Shown: positions 39,001 to 52,689, counted from the stretch's first letter. The stretch is 64,000 nucleotides of DNA from Hymenoscyphus infarciens (GCA_001414345.1 LLCB01000291.1:1-64000); one strand, 5' to 3'. Notes: generated by a model from the sequence alone, not told the origin. Program-made: numbers and translations.

Positions 39001-42000
39001 TATAGAAGATAAGACTCTAGTAAGAGTTAGAGTAGGAAGGCTATTAGAGTATATATAGCTATTTTTATTATATAGCTCTTATATAAATATAAGACTATTC
39101 TTATTATCTTTATTAGATTATGTTTTTAGCTTAGTTAAGTTATTTATTATTTAATAATTAGTTTTCTTTCTTTTTAAATTTAAATTTAAATTATTTAAGA
39201 AGTTTAGTCTTTTATATTCTAGTATAGAAGATTATCTAGAAAGGTTAATAACTATTTCTAAATTAGTATATTTTATAAGATTACTTTATTTTTATAAAGT
39301 ATCTATTATTAAATTATTATAATACTAAGGAGTCTAGTTTTAATATATAAAAATTCTAAGTAGATTAGATAAGAATAGATTATTTAGATTAATAATTAAG
39401 TAATAAGTTAGTTAATAAATAATATACTAGGTTAATAGAGTAGAATATTCTAACTAGATACTTTAAAATATAGAAAGATAATAATTAATTATTAGATTTC
39501 TTATAAGAGTTATAGGCTAGTTATTAAGTCTATTCTCTAATAGTAGAAAGGTAAATTAAGACTTATATATAGATATGTTTAAAACTACTTATTTTATTAG
39601 TATTCTTATTAAAAGTAAAAAATCTTCTTACTAAAATATTAGATTAGCTATTATATAAAAATAAAAGTATATATAATAACTAAAAAGTAATAGCTAAAGT
39701 ATTAAGTAAAGTATTAATACTTAAAAAGAGATATTAGTATACTAATATTCCTTAGTTATATATATAAAATCTAATATTAAAGTAGTCTAAGAGTTATACT
39801 CTATATTTTAGAGATTTAATACTATAGTTAAACTAATAACTCTTAATATCTAGTTTATTTTAGAAAGCTACTTTTCTTTATTTTCTTCTCTATTTATAAG
39901 TTATAACTTTAACTTTAATTAAAGTAATAACTTAGCTTTTAATTCTAATAATTAGCTCTTAATTTTAATACTCTAACTTACTTATATTCTCTCTATTTAA
40001 CTATTTAATATATAATAGTTTAAAAGTAAGTAAGAATAATAACTAATAGTAATTTATACTAGATTATTAGAATATAACTAGAAAGTAAAAAGGCTTAATA
40101 TATTTTAGAATTTCTAGTAGGAATAAGAGAGTATAAAAAAGTAGTAGATAATATTAAGAAAAAGGCTTTTAAGGTTAATAATATAAACTAGATAGAAATA
40201 AATTATAAATCTTAATATTCTTTATTTAAGCTAGTATAGTAATATATTATATTTTATATAATAAAATATAATATCTTAAGAAAAGATAAAAGAAAGAACT
40301 AGTATAAAATATATAATTTATATAAGGACTTAAAAGTAGAATCTTCTATTTTAGAAAACCTTTATTTAAAATTTATTAAATTATATTAAAATAAAATTAA
40401 TAATTTTATTAAATTAAAAATAAAAGTATTAAAAGTATAAAAAGCTTTTAAACTTTATAAAAATAGAATTAAATAGAAACTTAATATAGCTATATAGTTT
40501 AAACTTACTTAAAATAGTAATACTACTACTCTTACTTCTATATAGTTAGATACTATATTATATAAGAAGATATAAGATTTATATACTTTCTAGTAATAAT
40601 AGATAGAAAAAGAAATAGATATTAATTAAAACCTTATATTAAAGTTTATACTAATAGTAAAAGCTAATATATAAGATTATACTTTATCTTTAATATCTTT
40701 ATTATTTATACTAGAAAGTCTTTAAAAAGTATTAAAAAAGACTATAAATATACTAAAGTAAGTAGTAAGTTAGAGGAAAGAAGAAGTAGTAAGCTAAAAA
40801 GAAAGTAAAGTAGATAATATTCTATATATAATAGAGTACTTTATTAAAAGCGAATTATTAAAAAGTAAGACTAATATATTATAAGAAAAATTAGAATAGA
40901 ATATATATAAGTATATATAAATTTTAAAAAGTATAATAATCTTAAAACTAACTAAGAAATAGATATTAAATTCTTATTTAATAAAAAAAAGTAAACTATT
41001 AAAATATATAATATAAGTAATAGTTATTTATAGAATAGAAAATATAAAATAACTTTTATTTAAAATATCTTTTTAACTATTATAGTAGATTAGCTATTAT
41101 TACTTCTTACTATTATTACTTCTTACTACTATATATACTATAATTCCTTTTATAACTTATAATATCTTTTATTAAGAAAATAATAAAAGAAGTAAGAATA
41201 GATTAATTATAAAGCTAAGTAAATACTATAAATGCCTCTATTATAAACATAGATAGTCTTTAAGGAAAGAATGTCTTAGTTACTCTTTAAGTTCTTATAA
41301 GTATCTCTATAAACTCTCTATCTTCTTTCTTTCTAACCTTTTAAATAATACTATTTAATAAAAAGAAGAAAATACTTTAATAAAAAACTAAACTTAATAC
41401 CTTACTTAATTTACTAATAGAACTTATTTAGTATTACTATTTTCTAGCTTTATAATAATATAGACTATATTTTAATACTTAGATCTAACCTAAGCCTTTT
41501 TATAAAGAGATTCTAACTTACTAGCTACTTTATAAACTAAATTAGAAACCTTATAAACTAAGTCTAAATTACTCTCTTCTTAGTTCTTATTAATATTAAA
41601 ATAGTACTTATATTTTAAAGTTTTAGTATTTTCTTAAAAATAGAATTAATTTAAATATTATAAATTTAAATAAAGAAAACTTTACTTTATAAATATTTAT
41701 TATTTTTTAAATATTAAATATAATATTTTAATAAAAGCTTTTAAGCTATAATATATAAGTAAAAGTTATAAGATATATAAATAAGAAGTAGAAAAGTTAG
41801 AGAAGAAGAAGAAGAAAATATATATAGAAGTAATACTTTATCTAGTTTACTTATAAAGTAGTATATTTTTATATTACTTAGTAGCTACTTCTAACTTTTT
41901 AGCTTCTTATTTAGCTTTATAGTATAGAATAACTATATCCTTCTAACTTTTTATTATATATTATAATTCTATAAAGTTTTTATATATTATATTAAATTTA

Positions 42001-42390
42001 GCTTAGGTTTTAACTAGAAAGAGATATTTAAGAAATAGCTAAACTTAAGTTATATTTTAAGCTATAAAATAGTTAGGCTTATTATAAGTACTATCTCTAC
42101 TAAGGGTATTATTTATCTTTCTTATTCTATTAAGAAGAATAGTAAGAAAAGCCTTATTAATACTAGTAATAGGTTTATTTAATAATATTATATATAATAT
42201 AAGATATATATTATATATAAAGTATTTAAATAGGTATATAAGATAGACTCTTTTTAACTAATAATATTAAAGATAGAAGTATTTATAAGTAGAGTAATAG
42301 TAGATATAAGTAAAAGAGAATATATTTATAGAATAGGAGATATCTATAATAGCTCTTATTTAAGATAGAGTTATTTTATAGTTATAAGAA

Positions 42391-42471
42391 GTTATCTTTA
42401 ACAAAGGCTGTTTAAAAGTTGTCTTTGACAAGAGCTGTTTAGAAGTTGTCTTTAACAAGGGCTATTCGAGT
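42391..42471 (+). repeat. 27-bp minisatellite (three copies) that escaped RIP
   Basis: Three contiguous 27-bp units (42391, 42418, 42445), each containing a TCTTTRACAAR core, retain TpG, CpA and one CpG inside otherwise exhausted DNA. Each unit is nine codons; the plus strand reads VIFNKGCLK, VVFDKSCLE, VVFNKGYSS without stops and stays open into FCLKK. This may be a trace of a protein repeat or a late local duplication. Confidence 0.75.
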
Positions 42472-43917
42472 TTTTGTTTAAAGAAGATATTTATTTAATA
42501 ATAGTATAGTATAAATTATAGCTAATTATAGTAAGGAGTAATAAGAAAGTAGGTAGCTTAAGATAAGGGTTTAAAGGTAAAATACTATAAGAAAAAGGAT
42601 AGTTTATAATAAGAGTTTAAAAGTAAAATACTATAAGAAAGAGAATAGTTTATAATAAGAGTTTAAAAGTAAAATACTATAATAAGAATAAAATAAGTAG
42701 TAGATATTTACTTATCTAAGTATATATATCTTTATAAGTTAATTTATAAAATTAATAAAGGTAAGAGAATAGATAAGTTTTATAATTAAAAATTAAAAGT
42801 TAATTTCTTAAATTTACTTAACTACTTACTTATATATTAGTAAATTATAATCTAGGCCTTACTCCTTTATTACTAGCTAATTCTCTAGAAAAATATATAT
42901 ATCTTTATAAGCTTTAATACTTATCTTTTAGTAATCTTTTAATATTATCTTTTAATAATCTTTTATATTTATAATTAACTAACTTAACTCTTTCTTTAAG
43001 TCTTTAAGCTAGTTTATAAGATCTTTTATATTTATAATTAACCTTACTCCTTCTTTAAGTCTCTAAGCTAGTTTATAAGTTTAGTCTTATTCTTAGTTCT
43101 TTAGTAATTAACTCCTTCTTTAAGTATTTAAGCTATTCTATAAGGTTAAATAATCTTTTATATTTATAATTAAGCTAACTTCTACTTTTTATTATTAGTC
43201 TTATTCTTAAACTAAAGTTAACTTATCTTAATTAGCTAGTTTATAAGGTTAGTCTTATTCTTACTATCTTAACTAGCTAGTTTATAAGGTTAGTCTTACT
43301 CTTAGGCCTAACTCTTTTAAGTCTCTAAGCTAGTTAGCTAGGTCGGTCTTATTCTTAGACTAAAGTTAGCTAGTCTTAACTATTTTAAATAACTATTAGT
43401 AATAGAAAGAAGGTTAAGCTATACCTTATACTATAATTTTAAGTATTTTTTTACTAAAAAAAGAAGTACTTAAAATATACTTATATTTTTAATTAGCTTA
43501 AGAAAAGAGTTCTTATATATTAAGTTATATTAGGAAGTTTAATAAAGTTAGTATAATAAATATTAATAAAGATACTATTTTAAGAGTTTTTATTTATATA
43601 TTTGTTTCTTAGTATTAAAGAAGAGTAAGTAGCTAATTTATTAGATTCTTTAGCTATCTTTATACTCTATTACTTTTATTTTTACTTTATTTAAACTAGA
43701 TTTTTTATATATTATCTTTTATAAACTATTTCTTTTATTTTTTATTTTAAACCTAAGCTTTAACTTAAACTTTTTAAATAAACCTTAACTTAGCTTAATA
43801 AACCTAACTTATAAGACTATTTAAGAGTAATTTACTTTATAATTATTAACTTATTTAAATATTTATTAATAACTTTATTAAAACTCTTATAGTAATCTCT
43901 TAGATTCTTAAGATTTA

Positions 43918-43920
<3 letters not shown>

Positions 43921-43960
<40 letters not shown>
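43921..43960 (+). repeat. (TAT)n microsatellite
   Basis: About 13 uninterrupted TAT/ATT triplets, the longest simple repeat in the window. Confidence 0.9.
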
Positions 43961-46107
43961 ATTCTAGGTTTTATTATTCTCTATTTTAAAGTTATTTAAG
44001 ATAATAGAATCTTAGATAATAAAATCCTAGATAATAAAATCTTTAACTATATCTATTAAGATTCTAAAATATAAAGTACTAATTTATCTAATTATTTCTA
44101 TAATTATTAGTATTAAACTTAGAAAATATATATTATACTTACTATTTAATACTACTACTAAGAATATATTTCTAAAATCTTAATTATATCTTAATAAACC
44201 CTTAGTTATAAGAATTCTTTATATAATATATAATTTCTAAAAATATACTTCTTAAGTAGTACTAAAATAAGAAAAACATTTTAAAAGTAACTATAAAGTA
44301 TTAATATACTAATTTAAAACATGCTTCTACTCTATCTTTAAAAGCTTAATCTCTTCTTTATATCTTAAATTCTTAAGTAATATATTAATCCTAAGTAGAA
44401 TAGTTTAGTTATTAAATATATTTAAAGATAACTATATATTATCTTTTAATAATATATTAAGCTAATAACTTATTATAATTTTATATTCTTATATATATTA
44501 ATTAGATTCTACTTCTAAAGTTAAGAGATTAAATATTTAAAAAGTAATTAGTTATTAAATATAGTCTTATTAAGGTAACTAATTCTATAATTTTATAATT
44601 CCTTTACTTTTTATAACTAAAAGAGGTAATTAGCGAAATAACACCTTTATATATTCCTAGGCTTTCTTAGTTCCTTTAGTATTAATATAGTTTTAAATAT
44701 TTTATACCTTTTAAACTTTTTAAGTAATAAGATTATAATAATCTTTTACTTTTATCTTAATTTAAGTATAAATCTAAAACTTCTTATACTATAAATAATT
44801 CTTACTTCTAAATAACTAATTTACTTTTAATTATTAATATTTATTAAGTTCCTTATTTAATAAAATAACTATATTAGCTAGTAATTTTTTAGTAGAATAG
44901 AAGCTAGACTTATAAAAGAAAATAAGTAGTTAAGGAAATTACTTTATATTTTTTAATACTTTCTTAATCTCTTAACTCTTACTAATAAGCTTAAGTAAAA
45001 GGAACTCTAACTAATATTTCTCTTTATAAATAAGTAGTTTATTTAAATATAAGAAGAGTCTTTTTTTAGCTATAATAGCTTCTACTTAAGTCTTTTTACT
45101 AAACTACTCTTTCTAAGTATTATAATAGCTTTTTAATTTAAGTCTAATATCTTTATTAAAATCTATTTTATTCTTTTAGATAAGATATAAGCTAGTTTTA
45201 CTAATAACTTTATTAGAGTAATTTAAAATATTCTTAGTTTATTTAAATTATTTATTTAGAAAAGACCTAATATTCTTCCTCTATTTAAGTCTATAATATT
45301 TTATTTAACTATTAAGGTTTATTTCTCTTAATAAAGTAAATAATACTTAATATATTAATATAAAAGAACTTTTTAATACCTAGTCTTATTTAATACCTTC
45401 TCTATTATCTAAACTAAGATATAAAGTTTAGCTAGGTCCTTATTTTAATTAATAGATAAGAGTATAAGAGTATTAATAAAAAGTATTTAAAGTAAAAGTA
45501 ACTTATTTAGTTAAATTAGGATATTACTTACTTATATATAAGGTAAACTTATAAGTAATATTATATTAGAAAATAATCTAGGTATTAGCTAGTAATTATT
45601 TAATAATATATTTAAAAAGGTAAGTTATAATATTAAAGCTCTCTTTATAGTATAAATTAATAAGGTGTAAATAAACTCTATAATAATATATAGTATTTAT
45701 AAGACTAGATTAATCTAATTCTTTAAATTTATTTTTATAAATTATTTTAGTTATAGCTACTTAAAAATAATATAAGTATCTATTATCTAATAATAATTCT
45801 AAGTTAATAAAATCTTTATAAAATTAAGTTTTTAGACTACTAGGCTTAATAGTAATATCTTATAAATTATTTAAAGGAGTAGTAAGAGTTCTTTAGTTTA
45901 GCTTACTTAGCTTACTTAAATAAGTTAGTAGAGCTACTATTTAACTAGATTAATTAGCTATAACTAAAGTATTTATTTATTAAGGAGTTTAGAGCTAAGG
46001 TATAGCTTAGAAGGTAGAACCTAGTTTAAAAGGTAAATAATATATAGGATTTTAGAATAGATAATTAAAAGGTTTAGTTAGTAGAAGAGCGTATTATTAT
46101 TAAAAAG

Positions 46108-46172
46108 GCAGATAAGGAGAGGCTAGGTATTAAGAGACTAAGTGTTAAGAGGCTAGGTGTTAAGAGACTAGG
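46108..46172 (+). repeat. 15-bp codon repeat in a dead coding frame
   Basis: The unit AAGAGGCTAGGTGTT (Lys-Arg-Leu-Gly-Val) recurs about four times with single changes. The frame stays open from about 46080 to 46240 and is rich in Lys, Arg and Glu (for example IIIKKADKERLG). It could be the basic tail of a transposase, such as those at the end of fungal pogo/Fot proteins, but that is a guess. Confidence 0.4.
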
Positions 46173-47879
46173 TGTTAAGAGAGAGATAGTTATTAGAGTA
46201 GTATTAAGGAATAAGGAGAATTTAATTATAATTCTAATACTAAGAATTATAGAAGTAGCTATTATTAGTAAGCTTATAGATTACTTACTATAAGAGCTAC
46301 TAAATCTAGTAATACTAGTAATACTAGTAGGTTATTAATAAAAAATTTAGTAAATAGTAGTTATTAAAGAAGCTAATTCTCTCTACTCTTTTTTCTTTTT
46401 TATTAGAAATTCCTATCTTAACTCTAATTATATAAGAACTTATTATTATTCTTTTAGAAAAAGTAAGAAGAGTATATATATAATAAATCTAGTAATACTA
46501 TCTATTTATTTTAATTTAATTTCTTAAAGCTAATTTTAATATTAAATAGTTCTTCTCTTCTTTCTTTTATAAGAAGCTAATTAAAATAAGAATAACCTTA
46601 TAATTTCTTTAGATCTTATATTTATTTATATATATTCTAACTAATTAACCTTTAAAGACTTATTATTTAAATATATTATATAAGTTTATTATTTATTAAG
46701 ATATAAAAGAATAGCTTAAGTAATTAAATATTAAAAATAAATTTAAATAAGATTAGTTTACTTAAGAAATAACTACTATAAATAATTATATATATAAGAG
46801 TATAGTTATAACTATAATATTTAACTATTTAAGCTTTATAAGATTCTATAAAAATTAGAATATTAGAAAAATAGTTTAAATAAGAACTTTTTATACTTAT
46901 AATATAATATATAATCCTAGAAGAGTTAATAAAGTAATTACTAGAGTAATAGTATTAAAACTCTCTATTAAATAGGATTTTTACTAATATAAGGTTAGTA
47001 CTACTCTAATTAAAATCCTAAGTATCTTAATTAGTATAGTTAGTTCTTTTTTTTCTTAGTAGTAACTTAATTAATTTATTATTAAGATTAAGATCTATAT
47101 TATTATTATCTTCTTTCTCCTTACTATCTATATCTATAGTATTTAGTAGATTATACTAGATATTACTAGTATTAAGATAACCTATATTTTAAGAGTTTAA
47201 AGATAAGTTATTTAAATATACTATAATAACTATATATATAAATAGTATTTTATAATTATATTAGTAAAATAAAGACTCTCTTTTATATACTATTTACTTA
47301 TTATGTTTTCTAATATATAGAATTTAACTAAGACTCTAATTAATAAACTAAATATATAACTTTTAAGAGAATATAGTTTAAAAATATTAATAAGTAATAT
47401 TAGTTAGTAATAGATAAAGAATTTAAGATTTAATTATATAATTATATTAAGAGGATTTAGTAATAGAGGTAGTTTATAATAATTAATATTAGATATACTA
47501 GTAGTAGAGAAAGAGTATTATTTATAATATTTAGTATTAGATATTTAAAATAATTATACTATTAAAACTAGAGAGAGTATAATTTAGAATAATTAGTATT
47601 AAATACTTTTAAATAGTCTAGTTTATAATTATTAGTATTATATAATATAAAAAGCTTAATAAATAAAGTATAATAAATATTATAAAAAAGATTAATTTAT
47701 AATATTTAATATTAAATACTATTAAAAAGTTTAATTAGAATAATTAATATTAGATATTATAAAAGATTAAATAGATATTACTAAGAAAGTTACTTTATAA
47801 TATTTAAATTTAAATACTACTTAAGAATTAGTTTATAATAATTAGTATTAGATATTACTAAGAAGCTTTATTAGATATT

Positions 47880-50800
47880 ATTTAAATAGAGAGAGAGAGG
47901 TTTATAGTAATATTTCTTAGATACTACTAGAAAAAGAAGTTTATAGTAATTTTTATTAAATATTAAATAAAGAGAGAAAGAGTTTATAATAATTCTTATT
48001 AAATACTATTAAGAGAAAGTTAAATAATAAATTTTATTAAAAACTATTAAGAGAGAAGTTTATAATAATTTTTATTAGATATTACTAGAAAGAGAGAGTA
48101 AGTTTATAATAATTATTATTAGATACTACTAAAGAAGAAAGAGATTTAAGATAATTATTATTAAATACTAATAGTAGAGAGAAGTTCTTATTAGATACTA
48201 GAAGAGAGAGAGTTTATAATAAATTTTATTAGATACTAAAATAGAAAGAGTTTATAATAATTCTTATTAAATATAAGTAAAAGAGAGAGGGTTTATAATA
48301 ACTTTTATTAAATACTAATAAAAGAGAGAGAGTATAATAATTCTTATTAGATAATAGTAAAAAAGAGAGACTTTATAATAATTTTTATTAGATATTAGTA
48401 GAAAGAGAGTTTATAATAATTTTATTAAATACTAAAAGAGAGAGAGTTTATAATAATTTTTATTAGATACTAGTAGAGAGAGAGTTTATAAAAAGAAAGA
48501 GAGTTTATATTAATTCTTATTAGATATAAGTAAAAGAGAGAGAGTTTATAATAATCTTTATTAGATATAAGTAAAAGAGTTTTATAAGATACTAAAAGAG
48601 AGAGAGTTTATAATAATTCTTATTAGATATAAGTAAAGAGAGAGTTTATAATAATTTTTATTAGATACTAAGAGAGAGAGAGTTTATAATAATCTTTATT
48701 AGATACTAGTAGAGAGAGAGTTTATAAAAAGAGAGAAGGTTTATAATAATTCTTATTAGATATAAGTAAAAAAGAAGGAGTTTATAATAATCTTTATTAA
48801 ATATAAGTAAAAGAGTTTTATAAAATACTAAAAGAGAGAGGGTTTATAATAATTCTTATTAGATATAAGTAAAAAGGAGAAGGTTTATAATAATCTTTAT
48901 TAAATACTAGTAAAAGAGAGAGAGTTTATAATAATTCTTATTATATACTAGAGTTTATAATAATCTTATTAGATACTAAGAAAAGAAAGAGAGTTTATAA
49001 TAATTCTTATTAGATATAAGTAAAAGAAGAGAGAGTTTATAATAATCTTTATTAGATACTAGTAAAAGAGAGAGAGTTTATAATAATTCTTATTAAATAC
49101 TAGTAAAAGAGAGAGAGTTTATAAGAATTCTTATTAGATACTAGTAAAAGAGAGAGGGTTTATAATAATTCTTATTAAATACTAGTAAAAGAGAGAGAGT
49201 ATAATAATTCTTATTAAATAGTAGTAAAAGAGAGAGACTTTATAATAATTTTTATTAAATACTAGTAAAGAAAGAGTTTATAATAATTTCTATTAAATAC
49301 TAGAAGAGTAAGAGTTTATAATAATTCTTATTAGATACTAGTAGAGAGAGAGTTTATAATAATTTTTATTAGATATAAGTAAAAGAAGAGAGGTTTATAA
49401 TAATTTTTATAAGATACTAAAAGAGAAAGAGTTTATAATAATTCTTATTAGATATAAGTAAAAGAGAGAGGTTTATAATAATCTTTATTAGATATTAGTA
49501 AAAAAAAGAGAGTTTATAATAATTCTTATTAGATATAAGTAATAAAGAGAGAGTTTATAATAATCTTTATTAGATACTAGTAAAAGAGAGAGAGTTTATA
49601 ATAATTCTTATTAAATACTAGTAAAAGAGAGAGAGTTTATAAGAATTCTTATTAGATACTAGTAAAAGAGAGAGGGTTTATAATAATTCTTATTAAATAC
49701 TAGTAAAAGAGAGAGAGTATAATAATTCTTATTAAATAGTAGTAAAAGAGAGAGACTTTATAATAATTTTTATTAAATACTAGTAAAGAAAGAGTTTATA
49801 ATAATTTCTATTAAATACTAGAAGAGTAAGAGTTTATAATAATTCTTATTAGATACTAGTAGAGAGAGAGTTTATAATAATTTTTATTAGATATAAGTAA
49901 AAGAAGAGAGGTTTATAATAATTTTTATAAGATACTAAAAGAGAAAGAGTTTATAATAATTCTTATTAGATATAAGTAAAAGAGAGAGGTTTATAATAAT
50001 CTTTATTAGATATTAGTAAAAAAAAGAGAGTTTATAATAATTCTTATTAGATATAAGTAATAAAGAGAGAGTTTATAATAATCTTTATTAGATACTAGTA
50101 AAAGAGAGAGAGTTTATAATAATTCTTATTAAATACTAGTAAAAGAGAGAGAGTTTATAAGAATTCTTATTAGATACTAGTAAAAGAGAGAGAGTTTATA
50201 ATAATTCTTATTAGATACTAGTAAAAGAGAGAGAGTATAATAATTCTTATTAAATACTAAGAGAATAAGAGTTAATAATAATTTCTATTAAATACTAGTA
50301 GAAAGAGAGTTTATAATAATTTTTATTAGTTATAAGTAAAAAGGAAGAGGTTTATAATAATTTTTATAAGATATTAAAAGAAAGAGAGTTTATAATAATT
50401 CTTATTAGATATAAGTAAAAAGGTAAAAGTTTATAATAATCTTTATTAAATACTAGTAAAAGAAAGAGAGTTTAAAATAATTCTTATTAGATACTAAAAG
50501 AGAGAGGGTTTATAATAATCTTTATTAAATACTAGTAAAAGAGAGAGAGTTTATAATAATTCTTATTAGATACTAGTAAAAGAGAGAGAGTTTATAATAA
50601 TCTTTATAAGATACTAAAAAAGAGAGAGTTTATAATAATTTTTACTAGATATAAGTAAAAAAGAGAAGGTTTATAATAATTTTTATAAGATACTAAAAGA
50701 GAGAGAGTTTATAATAATTCTTATTAGATATAAGTAAAAAGAGAGAAGGTTTATAATAATCTTTATTAGATACTAGTAAAAGAGAAAGAGTTTATAATAA

Positions 50801-52566
50801 TTCTTATTAGATATAAGTAAAAGAGAGAGAGTTTATAATAATTTTTATTAGATACTAAGTAAAAAAGAAGAGTTTATAATAATTTTTATTAGATACTAGA
50901 AGAGAGAGAGTTTATAATAATTTTTAGTAGATACTAGAAGAGAGAGAGTTTATAATAATTTTTAGTAGATACTAGAAGAGAGAGAGTTTATAATAATCTT
51001 TATTAGATACTAGAAGAGAGAGAGTTTATAATAATTTTTAGTAGATACTAGAAGAGAGAGAGTTTATAATAATCTTTATTAGATACTAGTAGAGAGAGTA
51101 TTTATAATAATTCTTATTAAATATTAGAAGAGTAAGTGTTTATAATAATTCTTATTAGATACTAGAAGAGTAAGTGTTTATAATAATTTTTATTAGATAT
51201 TAGAAGAGTAAGTATTTATAATAATTTTTATTAGATACTAGAAGAGTAAGCGTTTATAATAATTTTTATTAGATACTAGAAGAGTAAGTATTTATAATAA
51301 TTTTTATTAGATACTAAAAGAGTAAGAGTTTATAATAATTTTTATTAGATACTAAAAGAGTAAGTATTTATAATAATCTTTATTAGATACTAGTAAAGAG
51401 AGAGTTTATAATAATTTTTATTAAATACTAGTAAAGAGAGAGTTTATAATAACTTTTATTAGATACTAGTAAAGTAAGAGTTTATAATAATTTTTATTAG
51501 ATATTAAAAGAGAGAGAGTTTATAATAATTTTTATTAGATACTAGAAGAAAGAGAGTTTATAATAATTTTTATTAGATACTAAAAGCGAGAGAGTTTATA
51601 ATAATTTTTATTAGATACTAGAAGAGAGAGAGTTTATAATAATTTTTATTAGATACTAGAAGAAAGAGAGTTTATAATAATTTTTATTAGATACTAGAAG
51701 AGAGAGAGTTTATAATAATTTTTATTAGATACTAGAAAAGAGAGAGTTTATAATAATTTTTATTAGATACTAGAAAAGAGAGAGTTTATAATAATTTTTA
51801 TTAGATACTCGAAAAGAGAGAGTTTATAATAATTTTTATTAGATACTAGAAAAGAGAGAGTTTATAATAATTTTTATTAGATACTAGTAGAGAAAGAGTT
51901 TATAATAATTTTTATTAGATATTAGAAGAGAGAGAGTTTATAATAATTTTTATTAGATACTAGAAAAGTAAGAGTTTATAATAATCTTTATTAGATACTA
52001 GAAGAATAAGAGTTTATAATAATTTTTATTAGATATTAGAAGAGTAAGTGTTTATAATAATCTTTATTAGATATTAGAAGAGTAAGAGTTTATAATAATT
52101 TTTATTAGATACTAGAAGAGAGAGAGTTTATAATAACTTTTATTAGATACTAGAAGAGAGAGAGTTTATAATAATTTTTATTAAATATTAGAAGAGTAAG
52201 TATTTATAATAATTTTTATTAAATACTAGAAGAGAGAGAGTTTATAATAATTTTTATTAGATACTAGAAGAGAGAGAGTTTATAATAACTTTTATTAGAT
52301 ACTAGAAGAGAGAGAGTTTATAATAATTTTTATTAAATACTAGAAAAGAGAAAGTTTATAATAATTTTTATTAGATACTAGAAGAGAGAGAGTTTATAAT
52401 AATTTTTATTAAATACTAGTAGAGAGAGAGTTTATAATAATTTTTATTAGATACTAGAAGAAAGAGAGTTTATAATAATTTTTATTAGATACTAGAAGAG
52501 TAAGAGTTTATAATAATCTTTATTAGATATTAGAAGAGTAAGAGTTTATAATAATTTTTATTAGAA
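47880..52566 (-). repeat. Right satellite arm: ~38-bp tandem array
   Basis: About 120 copies of a unit containing AGTTTATAATAATTTTTATT and AGATACTAGAAGAGAG, i.e. the reverse complement of the left-arm unit. It is most regular near the outer end (50860-52560) and increasingly variable inward, where CTAGTAAAAGAGAG and TATAAGTAAAAGAG variants alternate. Decayed units continue inward to about 47460. It is some 2.6 times longer than the left arm, partly because of the larger duplication at 49103-50138. Confidence 0.88.
49103..50138. repeat. 518-bp higher-order repeat within the right arm
   Basis: The rare variant carrying TTTATAAGAATTCTTATTAG recurs at 49103, 49621 and 50139, exactly 518 bp apart. 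The segments 49103-49620 and 49621-50138 match variant by variant through about fourteen satellite units; the third copy starts the same way and then diverges. This is recent block duplication by unequal exchange. Confidence 0.75.
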
Positions 52567-52689
52567 AAATCTAAAATCTAGGATCTTATATAAGATCTAG
52601 TCTTAAGATAGTTAGACTATAGAAGAAGAACCGCTGCTTAGAAAGGCCGCTTTTAGCCGAGTACGTATGCTTAAGATGTATTAATACTC
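52567..52689 (-). repeat. Right terminal inverted-repeat tip
   Basis: Reverse complement of 11853-11975. Its differences are almost all G-to-A and C-to-T relative to the left tip (for example AAGATAG for AAGGTGG, ACTAT for ACCGT), so this copy took the RIP mutations. GC-rich blocks such as CCGCTGCTTAGAAAGG and TTTTAGCCGAGTACG are unchanged. Confidence 0.75.

Larger units (their letters stand above)
14161..47879. other. RIP-exhausted AT-rich interior without intact genes
   Basis: About 33.7 kb with almost no CpA, TpG or CpG; the remaining C lies mostly in CpT and CpC. No open frame of note survives. Stops are dominated by TAA and TAG at positions that would have been CAA, CAG or TGG. Recognisable relics and secondary repeats inside it are listed separately. 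This is the expected end state of RIP acting on multicopy DNA over a long time. Confidence 0.85.
11853..52689. mobile_element. Giant 40.8-kb inverted-repeat element with satellite arms, RIP-inactivated
   Basis: The two ends are inverted copies. From the outside inward each has a ~120-bp, less AT-rich tip (containing CCGCTGCTTAGAAAGG on the right and its complement on the left), an ATCTTATATAAGAT palindrome, and then a long array of the same ~38-bp unit in opposite orientation. The arms differ in length (about 1.8 kb left, 4.7 kb right). Outer flanks share CCCGGGTGG (11846-11854) and CCCGGGCGG (52700-52708), a possible 9-bp target duplication, although 11 extra bases on the right make the exact edge uncertain. 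No intact gene remains inside. It could be one giant TIR transposon, or two satellite arrays in inverted orientation bounding a composite of older insertions. The inverted relation is seen directly; single-element status is inferred. Confidence 0.6.

Noticed and set aside
43921..43960. Telomere-like or functional tract at the long TAT repeat
   Set aside because: Not a TTAGGG-type sequence; it is a simple microsatellite in AT-rich DNA.
46080..46240. Pogo/Fot transposase tail
   Set aside because: Only a basic low-complexity frame is visible and no DDE motif could be placed, so I list just the codon repeat.
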